A stretch of 17,573 nucleotides of DNA from Viridibacillus sp050279675 (GTDB taxonomy: Bacteria > Bacillota > Bacilli > Bacillales_A > Planococcaceae): NCBI RefSeq assembly GCF_050279675.1, contig NZ_JBNNUK010000034.1, positions 1-17,573 on the forward strand, in the 5' to 3' direction. Of this stretch, positions 7,594 through 14,152 are shown one piece after another. The position numbers and the translations under genes were made by a program. Within the stretch, counting starts at the first letter, position 1, and the number at the start of each line of letters is the position of its first letter. The notes below the pieces were generated by a model. The model was given only the letters and a program-made list of their open reading frames with translations, searched no databases and was not told the DNA's origin.

Positions 7594-7724
7594 TGTATTT
7601 CTAGAAAATACATTCTCCCACAAATTACAATTGTATTTCTAGAGAAAACAAATAACAACGAATATACGTTGATTTATCAATGTTTTTAATAACTAGATTA
7701 TACAATGTATATTTCTAAAACACA
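7594..7724 (-). promoter_or_regulatory. tdh promoter with three operator-like repeats
   Basis: On the minus strand TTGTTA (7653-7658) and TACAAT (7630-7635) are exactly 17 bp apart. A 19-bp palindrome TGTATTTCTAGAAAATACA (7594-7612) lies just downstream of the predicted start. A second copy (7632-7650, sharing TGTATTTCTAGA) covers the spacer and -10, and a weaker third copy (7706-7724) lies upstream of the -35. Copies 1 and 2 start 38 bp apart. The position over the core promoter suggests a repressor. The regulator is not identified. Confidence 0.6.
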
Positions 7725-7808
7725 ATAATCGTTTTCGCACAAAGGACAGTTTGTTTACAATACAATTATTTATTGTTTATTTTATAATAAACAAAAGGAG
7801 CGGGATCG

Positions 7809-8450
7809 ATGCATTTATTTAAACTAACTATGATTTATTTGATCGCCATCATCAGTTGTACATTCCTACTTATAATGGACTTACCTATAGTCGTAGTCTT
7901 TTCCTTACTATTTATGTATGTCTTCGCTCTCACAATGTTCCCATACTGCAACACTTTGTTTTGGTCAAACAACATTAGTAAAATGGACCGCTTTATAACA
8001 AAGCATAAAACAAAACTCGCATTTGCTTACCCATACGCGGTTGCACATGAAAGCTTAACAGAGCAAAAGTTAAGCGTACAAAAAATACTATGCAGTTATA
8101 AACAACAGGATACCCAACACAACTATCGTTCTTTGCTAGCTACTCTGGACAAAGATTACGAAACCGCTTTAGTAGAAGCGAAGCAACTTCAAAAAGAACC
8201 TATTCGTAGCTACACTATCGCACATATTGAAACTTTACTCGGCAACTTTGAGGCAGCAAAATCACTCATACCAAACCTAAAAAAAGAATGGATGCCACAC
8301 GTCATTGAAGGTTTAATCGCTTATGAACAGCAAGATTTCCAGACATTCGAAAAGGAAGCACATGCAGCCACCACAAAAGTAAGAGGGATACAAAAACATT
8401 TATTGTTTTATTCTTTCAAAGAAATGAAAGAAAGATTAGAGGCAAAATAA
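7809..8450 (+). CDS. Membrane protein of unknown function, two helices plus cytoplasmic helical domain
   Basis: I do not recognise this 213-aa protein. The first 47 residues hold two hydrophobic helices separated by a short turn (about 5-24 and 27-47). The remainder is soluble and rich in Lys, Glu, Gln and Ala, with helical repeats that recall TPR units (for example DYETALVEAKQLQ and NFEAAKSLIPNLKKEW). A membrane-anchored TPR-like scaffold is the most I can infer. AAAGGAG lies 8 nt before the ATG. It is divergent from tdh, with its own terminator, so it is monocistronic. Confidence 0.8.
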   Translation: MHLFKLTMIYLIAIISCTFLLIMDLPIVVVFSLLFMYVFALTMFPYCNTLFWSNNISKMDRFITKHKTKLAFAYPYAVAHESLTEQKLSVQKILCSYKQQDTQHNYRSLLATLDKDYETALVEAKQLQKEPIRSYTIAHIETLLGNFEAAKSLIPNLKKEWMPHVIEGLIAYEQQDFQTFEKEAHAATTKVRGIQKHLLFYSFKEMKERLEAK

Positions 8451-8478
8451 AAAACCACCCGGGGGAGGGTGGTTTTTT
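8451..8478 (+). terminator. Terminator of the 7809-8450 gene
   Basis: AAAACCACCC (8451-8460) pairs with GGGTGGTTTT (8467-8476), loop GGGGGA, followed by more T. It starts right after the stop codon. Confidence 0.92.
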
Positions 8479-8628
8479 AAGGATGGAATTTTTACATTCC
8501 AATGGGGAGTTGGTATAGTATTGGGCTGTTTTGGTGAGTTTTATACATTTTTTAAAAATTTATTTGTTTTAGTTGAGACTATCTCTTTAATTAATGTAAA
8601 CTTCATTTTTTCGCATGACTTTTAAGAT
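8479..8628. other. Non-coding spacer
   Basis: I see no gene here. There is one small hairpin (GGAAT...ATTCC near 8486-8501) and an AT-rich tract, neither with a clear role. Confidence 0.4.
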
Positions 8629-8723
8629 TTAAAATCCTTTAACTCCTTCCGTATATCTGCCAAATAACCTTACTGGACCACGTATAAACAACTTCACTAA
8701 ATAATGATAAAGACTCTGTATTA

Positions 8724-8834
8724 TCATTTATTTATCCCCTTAACATTAACTACACAAGTGTTTGCAACCAAATCATGAAGAGCTCGTTTTTGTGGGTGGA
8801 ATGCGGCGGACATGATTACACCTCCGTTATTAAA
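8724..8834 (-). pseudogene. C-terminal fragment of an RDD-family membrane protein
   Basis: The minus-strand frame reads GGVIMSAAFHPQKRALHD and then LVANTCVVNVKGINK before a TGA at 8724-8726. The block FxPxKRALHDxxAxTxVV is the conserved end of RDD-domain proteins. Nothing upstream in this frame resembles the rest of the domain, and a TGA stops the frame near 8868. An ATG at 8813 happens to have a GGAGG 7 nt upstream, so a 29-residue peptide could be made. I nevertheless favour a gene remnant, because both the GGAGG and the ATG fall inside the protein-like sequence. A second 32-codon frame (8727-8629) overlaps its stop as ATGA. Confidence 0.5.
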
Positions 8835-8881
8835 AGTGATTTTCGGAAAACGTGATTGATTTCATTGTTTTTTATATAACA

Positions 8882-8911
8882 ATAAAAGCCTCTATACATT
8901 GGTATAGAGGC
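8882..8911 (-). terminator. Terminator of the YolD-like gene
   Basis: GCCTCTATAC (8888-8897) pairs with GTATAGAGGC (8902-8911), loop ATTG, with a T-rich tail on the minus strand. It lies 32 nt after the stop codon at 8943. Confidence 0.88.
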
Positions 8912-8942
8912 CTTCTAATGTAATCGATCTTTACTTTAAAGA

Positions 8943-9284
8943 TTAATCACAATAATTATTTTCTAATTGCGCTCTGTAAATAGCATCAAGTGGTATACGC
9001 CGAATGCTTGTATCCGTTTCTAATGATAGCTCACGAGTGGATGTCTTAAGATCCGTAATAATACCTGTACAGTGACTTAAATTATGTTCAACCAGAGTTT
9101 TAAGCGTAACAATTAACTTTTGGTCATACGCGAATTGAATAGTCTGTTGCAGTTCTTCTAATTCCCATTCCGTCAATTCATTCGGTAATCTCTCTTCTGA
9201 TTCATGTTTCCACGCTCTAATTTGTTGCACATGTTCTGGTAGCATCATCGAAACCCATTTAATACTACCTCTGTCACGAATCAT
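8943..9284 (-). CDS. YolD-like family protein
   Basis: The 113-aa protein beginning MIRDRGSIKWVSMMLPEHVQ matches the YolD-like family: the RDRGxxKWxxMMLPEHV start, the helical middle and an end that reads like a small beta domain (TGIITDLKTSTRELSLETD and IRRIPLDAIYRAQ). The family is typically encoded beside UvrX/YqjW Y-family polymerases in Bacillales, as here. Its molecular role is not established; an accessory role to the polymerase is inferred from gene pairing. I place the start at ATG 9284, which has AGGTG 7 nt upstream. A longer open frame to 9323 has no comparable site. It is separated from uvrX by 286 nt, an unusually wide gap, so it may have its own promoter. Confidence 0.85.
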   Translation of the reverse strand: MIRDRGSIKWVSMMLPEHVQQIRAWKHESEERLPNELTEWELEELQQTIQFAYDQKLIVTLKTLVEHNLSHCTGIITDLKTSTRELSLETDTSIRRIPLDAIYRAQLENNYCD

Positions 9285-9411
9285 TTTAAAACACCTGCTT
9301 TTCCATGATATTTTGTATGACATGATATAAAAGAACTCACCAAAACATACTTTTAATTAATTTCTTCGCATTCAATATTACGACAGCCTTTTTATGCGAA
9401 CTGCTTCAACT

Positions 9412-9476
9412 TGTGGATTTAGTGCATAAGTTGTGCATAACTAGACCTATACGTAGATAACACTTAGTTATCCACA
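9412..9476. promoter_or_regulatory. Cluster of DnaA-box-like 9-mers
   Basis: Between yolD-like and uvrX lie a perfect DnaA box TTATCCACA (9468-9476) and three near matches in the opposite orientation to it: TGTGGATTT (9412-9420), AGTGCATAA (9421-9429) and TGTGCATAA (9432-9440). The last three are spaced 9-11 bp apart. DnaA binding is inferred from the consensus only. Confidence 0.45.
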
Positions 9477-9570
9477 TGCCCACAAGACATTACTACTCCG
9501 TCGCGTTATACAATTATTATTCAAACAGTGTATAGCAATAAAATGGATATTGAATAAATATACATCCCCC

Positions 9571-10830
9571 TTATTTTTTGTGACCTCCTAATAATTGTGA
9601 GCGTGCGACAGCGGTACCAGCTTCTGTATAAGAGACCGCACGCAAAAGTACAGTCGGCCCATAGCGAGAGCGTAGTTGATCCATTGTAGCTCCGAGCTTA
9701 CGGCGACGAAAGCGGTCAGTGTCGAACAAACTAAGCTGCATTGAACGTTCAGATTCAAGCTTTGTAATACTAATGGTAAGCTGGCGTACAGGTCTAGCTT
9801 CTATATAATGTTCATCGAGTAACTGCTGGCAGACCTGATAAATTTTCATTGTTTCATTTGTTAGCTCATCAATTGTACGCGAACGATGAAAACCTCCACC
9901 AAATGCATTTTTACTGTAGGAGAGCCCGAGTGAAATGGTCCGCCCTACTTTAAATTCCTCGCGTGCACGTCTTGCGATGTCTTCACACATTTCCAAAATA
10001 ACTGCAAGCACTTCTTCCTTTTTGTTATAGTCGCGCATTAAAATTTGTCCTTTACCATAACTAATTTGCCCTTCAATTATTGGTGCACCGAGCTCAGAAA
10101 GATCAATTCCCCGCGCATGATGATAAAGCTGATTACCCATAATACCAAAACGATTCTCTAGTGTTTTTAAATCTGCTTTTGCTAAATCCCCTACTGAAAA
10201 AATCCCCATATGATTAAGCGAGCGTTCTGTCTGACGCCCAATACCCCACATCTTAGAGAGTGGTGATATAGGCCATAACTTCTTTTCCACATCTTCATAT
10301 GCCCATTTAGCAAAGCCTGTTTTTTTCGCTTCTAAATCAAGCGCTAGCTTTGATAGCAACATATTAGGTCCCATGCCGACAGCACTTGGAATGCCAAATT
10401 GGTTGTAAATATCCCTTTGTATCTTCTTCGCGGTTTGTTCAACTGGTCCCCATAATTTTTCTGTTCCTGTTAAATCAATGAAGCTTTCATCAACGCTATA
10501 AATATGGATGGCTTCCTTTGGGACATAACTGTTGAGCAGGCGTGTAATTTCCATTGAAACGCGGATGAAGAAGTCCATTTTAGGTTCGAATAGGCGAATA
10601 TCTGGATGCTTTGGAATTTCATAGAGGCGTTTCCCTGTTTTGATTCGGAATCGTTCTTTCATGGCTGGACTAGCAGCTAGTACGACACTACCTGGTTGTT
10701 CAAAGCTACCAATAACCGCTATTGGTGTTGTCATAACATCTAATCCATGCAGCGAAGCCATGCAACTCACATAAAAGCACTTCATGTCGATGCAAAGAAT
10801 GCTTTTGTTTGGCATGTTTTCGTAGTTCAT
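9571..10830 (-). CDS. uvrX: Y-family DNA polymerase, UvrX/YqjW type
   Basis: The 419-aa protein belongs to the DinB/UmuC superfamily of translesion polymerases, closest in pattern to Bacillus UvrX and YqjW. The metal-binding aspartate lies in ILCIDMKCFYVS (Asp15), and the second catalytic pair is YSVDESFIDLTG (Asp114, Glu115). A helix-hairpin-helix-like thumb follows (MWGIGRQTERSLNHMGIFSV), then the little-finger domain (VGRTISLGLSYSKN). Length is that of the family and all active-site acids are present, so it should be active. ATG 10830 overlaps the stop of the upstream WYL-like gene as ATGA, with only a weak RBS of its own, so translation is probably coupled. LexA-like sites upstream fit induction by DNA damage. 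Confidence 0.93.
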   Translation of the reverse strand: MNYENMPNKSILCIDMKCFYVSCMASLHGLDVMTTPIAVIGSFEQPGSVVLAASPAMKERFRIKTGKRLYEIPKHPDIRLFEPKMDFFIRVSMEITRLLNSYVPKEAIHIYSVDESFIDLTGTEKLWGPVEQTAKKIQRDIYNQFGIPSAVGMGPNMLLSKLALDLEAKKTGFAKWAYEDVEKKLWPISPLSKMWGIGRQTERSLNHMGIFSVGDLAKADLKTLENRFGIMGNQLYHHARGIDLSELGAPIIEGQISYGKGQILMRDYNKKEEVLAVILEMCEDIARRAREEFKVGRTISLGLSYSKNAFGGGFHRSRTIDELTNETMKIYQVCQQLLDEHYIEARPVRQLTISITKLESERSMQLSLFDTDRFRRRKLGATMDQLRSRYGPTVLLRAVSYTEAGTAVARSQLLGGHKK

Positions 10831-11048
10831 ACAACACCACGTTCTTTCTGAATTAATGGAGCAACCGCAAGAACATTATCGATAATAAAAGTACGTTTTG
10901 ACTGTTTCGTAAAACAAAAAGCTTGAAACCAATTATTGACCACCTTAATGATCTTCACACGCCTTTTTGTTATTTCTCCAGTCTTTGACGCGTACATCAG
11001 GTTTACTAACTGATTGCGTTGCATTGCTTTTATTAACTGTTCTTTCAC
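10827..11048 (-). CDS. Small WYL-like domain protein, first gene of the uvrX operon
   Basis: I place the start at GTG 11048, with AGGAG (11056-11060) 7 nt upstream, giving 73 aa beginning with KEQLIKAMQRNQLVNLMY. The longer frame from 11078 would include the RBS and promoter-proximal DNA. The sequence has the features of a lone WYL-like SH3-barrel domain: LVNLMYASKTGEITKRRVKI, then WFQAFCFTKQSKRTFIIDNV, similar to the VAYCxxRxxxRTFxxDRI motif. WYL domains bind nucleic acids or nucleotide ligands and often act as regulators in DNA-damage and defence settings. There is no HTH here, so it may modulate the polymerase rather than bind an operator. Coupling to uvrX by ATGA suggests a linked function. 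Confidence 0.75.
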   Translation of the reverse strand: MKEQLIKAMQRNQLVNLMYASKTGEITKRRVKIIKVVNNWFQAFCFTKQSKRTFIIDNVLAVAPLIQKERGVV

Positions 11049-11071
11049 AATACCACTCCTAAACCAAAATA

Positions 11072-11119
11072 AGAACACCCGTTTGTTTTTATTATACGCA
11101 CGTGTGTTCTGTTTTAAAA
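11072..11119 (-). promoter_or_regulatory. SOS-type promoter with two LexA-like boxes
   Basis: On the minus strand the -10 TATAAT (11091-11096) has a weak -35 TTTTAA (11114-11119), 17 bp apart. AGAACACACGTGCG (11097-11110) lies in the spacer and CAAACGGGTGTTCT (11072-11085) just downstream of the -10. Each box matches 11 of 14 positions of the Bacillus LexA consensus CGAACRNRYGTTYC by my count. Together they would block the promoter of the WYL-like/uvrX operon. Confidence 0.65.
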
Positions 11120-11129
11120 GTGGTAATTT

Positions 11130-11430
11130 TTATTTTATTTCTTTTAACTGATTAAGAACTGATTTAAAATCCTGCATTTCCCTACCTCTCGGAAGTTTCT
11201 AAACGGGTTCCCTTGCTGCTTAATACGTTTGATGACCGTATGAATAGTAAAAATTTCAGGCCTTAACGGCGTTGCAATTAGACCTTAATAATTAGTTTGG
11301 TCCTCCCCCTATGTTTCAATAGGTCAAATACGATGTAATGACAAGGAAATGTTTTGACGTGTTTTGAAATGACCTCCGCACTGCGCATTCGGCCTCTTTG
11401 CTGGACTATTGCAAAGTCGCTTTGAAAGTT
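11130..11430 (-). pseudogene. ligD: Remnant of ATP-dependent DNA ligase/polymerase LigD
   Basis: Three short minus-strand segments in different frames fit one eroded LigD. The first (about 11430-11282) reads FQSDFAIVQQRGRMRSAEV, then ISKHVKTFPCHYIVFDLLK, the ligase-domain stretch ending in the YxVFDLL motif. After a frame change the second gives GLIATPLRPEIFTIHTVI and KRIKQQGNPFRNFREVGK, resembling the end of the primase-polymerase domain. A further frame change gives MQDFKSVLNQLKEIK and a stop at 11130. Ligase followed by polymerase is the domain order of Bacillus LigD, so an internal deletion joined these parts. The gene once acted with Ku in non-homologous end joining. No functional product is possible. 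Similarity is judged by eye; the ligase part is the more certain. Confidence 0.68.
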
Positions 11431-11442
11431 GTTTTTAAATAG

Positions 11443-11697
11443 ACTAGTTCCCCATCTAAGAATAATGGTAAATGGGCTTTAATTGGTTCGTATATATCAT
11501 TACAAATCTTTAATCCTGAGAAATATACCACTGAATATCGGACAGCTTTGATGGAACTAATAGAAAATAAAAAAGCCAACAATACAGTAACAGCAAGTGA
11601 TAAAAGACCCCTTCCTGATAATGTAACTGACTTAATGTCTGCACCTCAAGCTTCATTAGACAAAACTAAAAAACCTGCTAGAAAAAGAAATAACTAG
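11443..11697 (+). pseudogene. ku: C-terminal remnant of Ku (non-homologous end joining)
   Basis: A plus-strand frame without a start codon, open from 11443, reads IFNPEKYTTEYRTALMELIE, then NKKANNTVTASDKRPLPDN, then VTDLMSAPQASLDKTKK and a basic tail, with a stop at 11695-11697. This is the characteristic end of bacterial Ku proteins: FxPxxYxDxYRxxLxELIExK, then VxDLMxALxASLxxxK and a Lys/Arg-rich extension. The core ring domain is absent. It lies back to back with the ligD remnant; both are cut on their N-terminal sides around 11430-11480. Ku bridges DNA ends and recruits LigD, so the pair formed one repair locus that has been lost. Confidence 0.75.
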
Positions 11698-11807
11698 ACG
11701 AACAAAGAAAAGTGCTTAATGTAGCTTTAGAATAAAGTTCGATTAAAAATCACTCTAAATCCTTGATTTTACTGCATATAAAAAGATTGATTATTTTAAA
11801 TCTCTTC

Positions 11808-11950
11808 TTCAACTAAAGCTACCCGTTAGTTGAATAAGAACAGAGACGCTTATTAAACAATCGCGCCCTCTAATTGAATGACTAAAATCTGACCTCACTC
11901 ATAATATCACTTAATTCTTATTAAACTTACGCTCCGGTAGCTTAACAAGG
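11808..11950 (-). repeat. Dispersed palindromic repeat, copy A (variant)
   Basis: It contains the inverted repeat TTCAACTAA (11808-11816) / TTAGTTGAA (11826-11834). A block (AAGAACAG-GACGCTTATT-AACAATCGCGCCC) is shared with copy E, and a third degenerate unit lies at 11912-11950. It lacks the GAGCTG terminator stem of the other copies. It lies just downstream of the 11959-12351 gene. Confidence 0.7.
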
Positions 11951-11958
11951 TTAAAATT

Positions 11959-12351
11959 TCATTCTTTTATTCTTAGCTGTCTCATAAGTACTTTAAATGG
12001 AGTAACATAAGAGTCTTTAAATTTCTTAATATGATGTGTTAACTCAGACCAATTACTTTCCATGTGTGGATGTATCTGAGTGGTATCAGCAAGACGATAC
12101 AGTTTTATTAAGAAGTAAAGTGTTTCCCATACCAAAAAGTCATCATCTAATTTAAATAACGCCTCAATGACATTAGGAATGTAGTTAAACGCTTCTTCGG
12201 GTGACATTCCTTTTGTAATTGATTCGAAAGAATTACTAAAATACCACTCGTCATTATCTAATTTATCTTCCCATCCCACATATATTTCTAATAGTTTACT
12301 ATCCGTTTTAATCACGTCCCAAAGTACAATTTTATATACATATTTTATCAC
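11959..12351 (-). CDS. Unknown protein, 130 aa
   Basis: I do not recognise this protein. It is soluble, acidic and rich in Trp, Tyr and Phe (for example IYVGWEDKLDNDEWYFSNSF and EALFKLDDDFLVWETLYFL), with no signal peptide or membrane helix. Size and composition resemble small immunity-type proteins of Bacillales, but that is a guess. The frame opens with GTG at 12351, directly at the edge of repeat copy B; upstream in frame is a stop within the repeat. No convincing Shine-Dalgarno precedes the GTG, so either translation is weak or the original 5' end was replaced by the repeat. Repeat copy A follows the stop. Confidence 0.6.
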   Translation of the reverse strand: MIKYVYKIVLWDVIKTDSKLLEIYVGWEDKLDNDEWYFSNSFESITKGMSPEEAFNYIPNVIEALFKLDDDFLVWETLYFLIKLYRLADTTQIHPHMESNWSELTHHIKKFKDSYVTPFKVLMRQLRIKE

Positions 12352-12450
12352 TTCTTAATTCAACTAACCTGCCCTTTTAGTTGAATAAGAAAAAGAGCTG
12401 TCTGAACAGCTCAAAGATCTTCTTAGTAAAGCACACGTTAGTTTAAGAAC
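12351..12450 (-). repeat. Dispersed palindromic repeat, copy B, with intrinsic terminator
   Basis: Outer stem: ATTCAACTAA/TTAGTTGAAT (12358-12367 with 12377-12386). Second stem: GAGCTGT (12395-12401) with ACAGCTC (12406-12412), followed on the minus strand by TTTTTCTTATT. Then an AGATCT block and a final half-site like CGTTAGTTTAAG (12436-12448). It sits 14 nt after the stop of the 12464 lipoprotein gene and would terminate it. Confidence 0.82.
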
Positions 12451-12463
12451 AAAAGTGTATTTA

Positions 12464-13075
12464 TTAAAAGGTGTTTAAGGTAACTTCATCTGAATTACTA
12501 AGGTCAAAACGCGCGATTTCTTCACCTTCCACAGAAACAATTAAAGTTGCATCCATAGCTTGTTCCTTCAACTTCTCTAATTGTTCGGATGACGGGGCAA
12601 GTTTTATATCGGGATTTTCTTCTAACGCACCTAAAATAAAATCAAGGGTGTATTTTCCATCTTGATTTGGTTCAAGAACAGGAAAACTCGTTTTTCCTCC
12701 CATTCCTAAATTTCCTTCTTTGTCTTCCTCATAAATATTAATGCCCATTACTTCTTCTGAAACTGCTTTTAACTTTTCATTAGGTTCAATATATACCTTT
12801 ATTCCATCGTCATATTCATATTTCTGTTCATTTAGCTTTTTGATTCCTCCAAGAGTCTTTTCACCAGTATTCTTTAAAACGAAATCATAACTGAGTGCAA
12901 TAGGTACTATAATTTCACCCTTATTTTCTCCCGAAGTAATACCAATTCCTTCATCATTTCTAATTTCAACAGTTGAGCCGACTAAATCTAAAGAAGGTTT
13001 ACTTGAACACCCTGGCAAGAGTAAAAGAACTGTGAAAATACTTATAACAAACTTTAACATCACTTTACTTTTCAT
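12464..13075 (-). CDS. Putative lipoprotein of unknown function
   Basis: The 203-aa protein has a lipoprotein signal: MKSKVMLKF, a hydrophobic core and the lipobox LPGC (Cys23). The mature part is acidic and mostly beta-like with many Gly and Glu residues (for example SYDFVLKNTGEKTLGGIK and TLIVSVEGEEIARFDL), which suggests an extracellular immunoglobulin-like or similar beta domain. I recognise no named family. AAAGGAG lies 11 nt before the ATG at 13075. It is monocistronic; copy B of the repeat supplies its terminator, and copy C lies upstream. Confidence 0.8.
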   Translation of the reverse strand: MKSKVMLKFVISIFTVLLLLPGCSSKPSLDLVGSTVEIRNDEGIGITSGENKGEIIVPIALSYDFVLKNTGEKTLGGIKKLNEQKYEYDDGIKVYIEPNEKLKAVSEEVMGINIYEEDKEGNLGMGGKTSFPVLEPNQDGKYTLDFILGALEENPDIKLAPSSEQLEKLKEQAMDATLIVSVEGEEIARFDLSNSDEVTLNTF

Positions 13076-13138
13076 TACAAAGACAGCTCCTTTCTTTATC
13101 TAATATACGTTTGCAAAAATCTTAAGTTTCAGACGATT

Positions 13139-13233
13139 CGTTATTCAACTAACCTGCCCCGTTAGTTGAATAAAAAAAGAGCTGTCTAAACAGCTCAAAG
13201 ATCTTTTACTAATGCACCCTATAGTTGAACAAG
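13139..13233 (-). repeat. Dispersed palindromic repeat, copy C, with intrinsic terminator
   Basis: This is the best-preserved copy. A perfect 13-bp outer stem TTATTCAACTAAC (13141-13153) / GTTAGTTGAATAA (13161-13173) has the loop CTGCCCC. The second stem GAGCTGT (13179-13185) / ACAGCTC (13190-13196) is followed on the minus strand by seven T. A closing half-site (CTATAGTTGAACAAG) ends near 13233. It follows the 13244 gene. Confidence 0.85.
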
Positions 13234-13243
13234 ATAAAGTGCG

Positions 13244-13453
13244 TTATTCATTATTTGGTTTTATCACCGGTTTTCCATCCTTATCCAATAGCGGGGTAAT
13301 CCCCCCTGCATATCCGCTCCAACTAAATAAATAGTGAATTCCTGTTTCTCTATCTACTATTATTCTGTTTCCATTAGCCACGCCATTTTCTGTAAAGATT
13401 TCTTCAAACCTCTTCTTTGAGCCTTTATTCTTCTCTGAGTCTTTATTAAACAT
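13244..13453 (-). CDS. Small DUF6440-like protein
   Basis: The 69-aa protein has a basic, charged N-terminus (NKDSEKNKGSKKRFEEIF), then a compact beta-rich end with RIIVDRETGIHYLFSW and GGITPLLDKDGKPVI. The pattern IIxDxxTGVxYLxxxxGxxGGxTPLLDxDGKP is that of the DUF6440 family, small soluble proteins of unknown role common in Firmicutes. The ATG at 13453 has GGGGGCG 5 nt upstream. There is no signal peptide. It is monocistronic, followed by repeat copy C. Confidence 0.75.
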   Translation of the reverse strand: MFNKDSEKNKGSKKRFEEIFTENGVANGNRIIVDRETGIHYLFSWSGYAGGITPLLDKDGKPVIKPNNE

Positions 13454-13566
13454 TTTTTCGCCCCCATATTACTGAAATTTCAAATAACCCCTTTTTATAT
13501 TACGATCTTAGCAGGTAATTATTACAAAAGTAGTGAAAAGGTAACGATTTTCTTGGAAACAGCACA

Positions 13567-13662
13567 TTGTATTAACCTGCTGCGTTAGTTCAATAAGAAA
13601 AAGAGCTGCCTAGGCAACTCAATGATCTTCAAGTAAAGCACCCGTTAGTTGAATAAAAAAAT
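13567..13662 (-). repeat. Dispersed palindromic repeat, copy D, with intrinsic terminator
   Basis: The terminator stem is GAGCTGCC (13603-13610) / GGCAACTC (13613-13620). Its C-A mismatch on the plus strand is a G-U pair on the minus strand. The right outer arm reads GTTAGTTCAATAAG, the same variant as copy G; the left arm is degenerate. The closing half-site is CCCGTTAGTTGAATAA (13641-13656). It follows the 13707 gene. Confidence 0.82.
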
Positions 13663-13706
13663 CTTTACCCCTTTATATAATAACTACGTTATTTATCACA
13701 TTATTA

Positions 13707-13910
13707 CTATAAAAAAACAGCAATTATTGAAAGAATCGTTGCAAGGATTGTTAACACAATCATTATATTTGTGCTTTTTTTTACTTTACTTCTTATAATT
13801 TCTTTATCTGGTTCTGTCTTAACTATTTTACGTAGTCTATTATTTTTCACTAAAACTATGGAATATAGCAGCAATGCTACAATACATAACGACATTTTTA
13901 TCCAGTTCAA
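13707..13910 (-). CDS. Small membrane protein with two helices
   Basis: This 67-aa protein of unknown function has hydrophobic helices at about residues 5-21 and 48-67, joined by a highly charged, mainly basic segment (KNNRLRKIVKTEPDKEIIRS). The start is TTG at 13910, with AAGGAGAT ending about 6 nt upstream. The fold and length fit several unrelated families of small membrane proteins, so no role is assigned. It is followed by repeat copy D and preceded by copy E. Confidence 0.65.
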   Translation of the reverse strand: MNWIKMSLCIVALLLYSIVLVKNNRLRKIVKTEPDKEIIRSKVKKSTNIMIVLTILATILSIIAVFL

Positions 13911-13925
13911 TATTTATCTCCTTTT

Positions 13926-14092
13926 TCACTGAACTATCCTGCAAATTTAATTAAATAACAATATAGGCTGTCTACTGACAGCCCTGTTCTGCTAAAGCCC
14001 TCGTTAGTTGAAGAAGAACAGTGACGCTTATTCAACAATCGCGCCCGATAATTGAAGAACGTTATTGAACTAAAGCATTCCGTTAGTGAGTA
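13926..14092 (-). repeat. Dispersed palindromic repeat, copy E (composite)
   Basis: This is a longer, composite copy. The terminator-like stem is GGCTGTC (13966-13972) / GACAGCC (13977-13983). Several half-sites follow, including TCGTTAGTTGAA (14001-14012) and a CTTATTCAACAATCGCGCCC block shared with copy A. A further degenerate unit ends near 14092. The left part shares TTAATTAAATAACAATATA with 17046-17064. It lies downstream of the nuclease gene. Confidence 0.72.
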
Positions 14093-14152
14093 CAGACACC
14101 CACGAGGAAACTGTTCTTTCGTTCATTTATTTTGCCTCAAAGTTCTAGGGGC

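Noticed and set aside
9340..9420. LexA box upstream of the YolD-like gene (CGAAC near 9397)
   Set aside because: Only one half-site matches; the other half lacks GTTC, so the YolD-like gene cannot be called SOS-controlled from its own upstream region.
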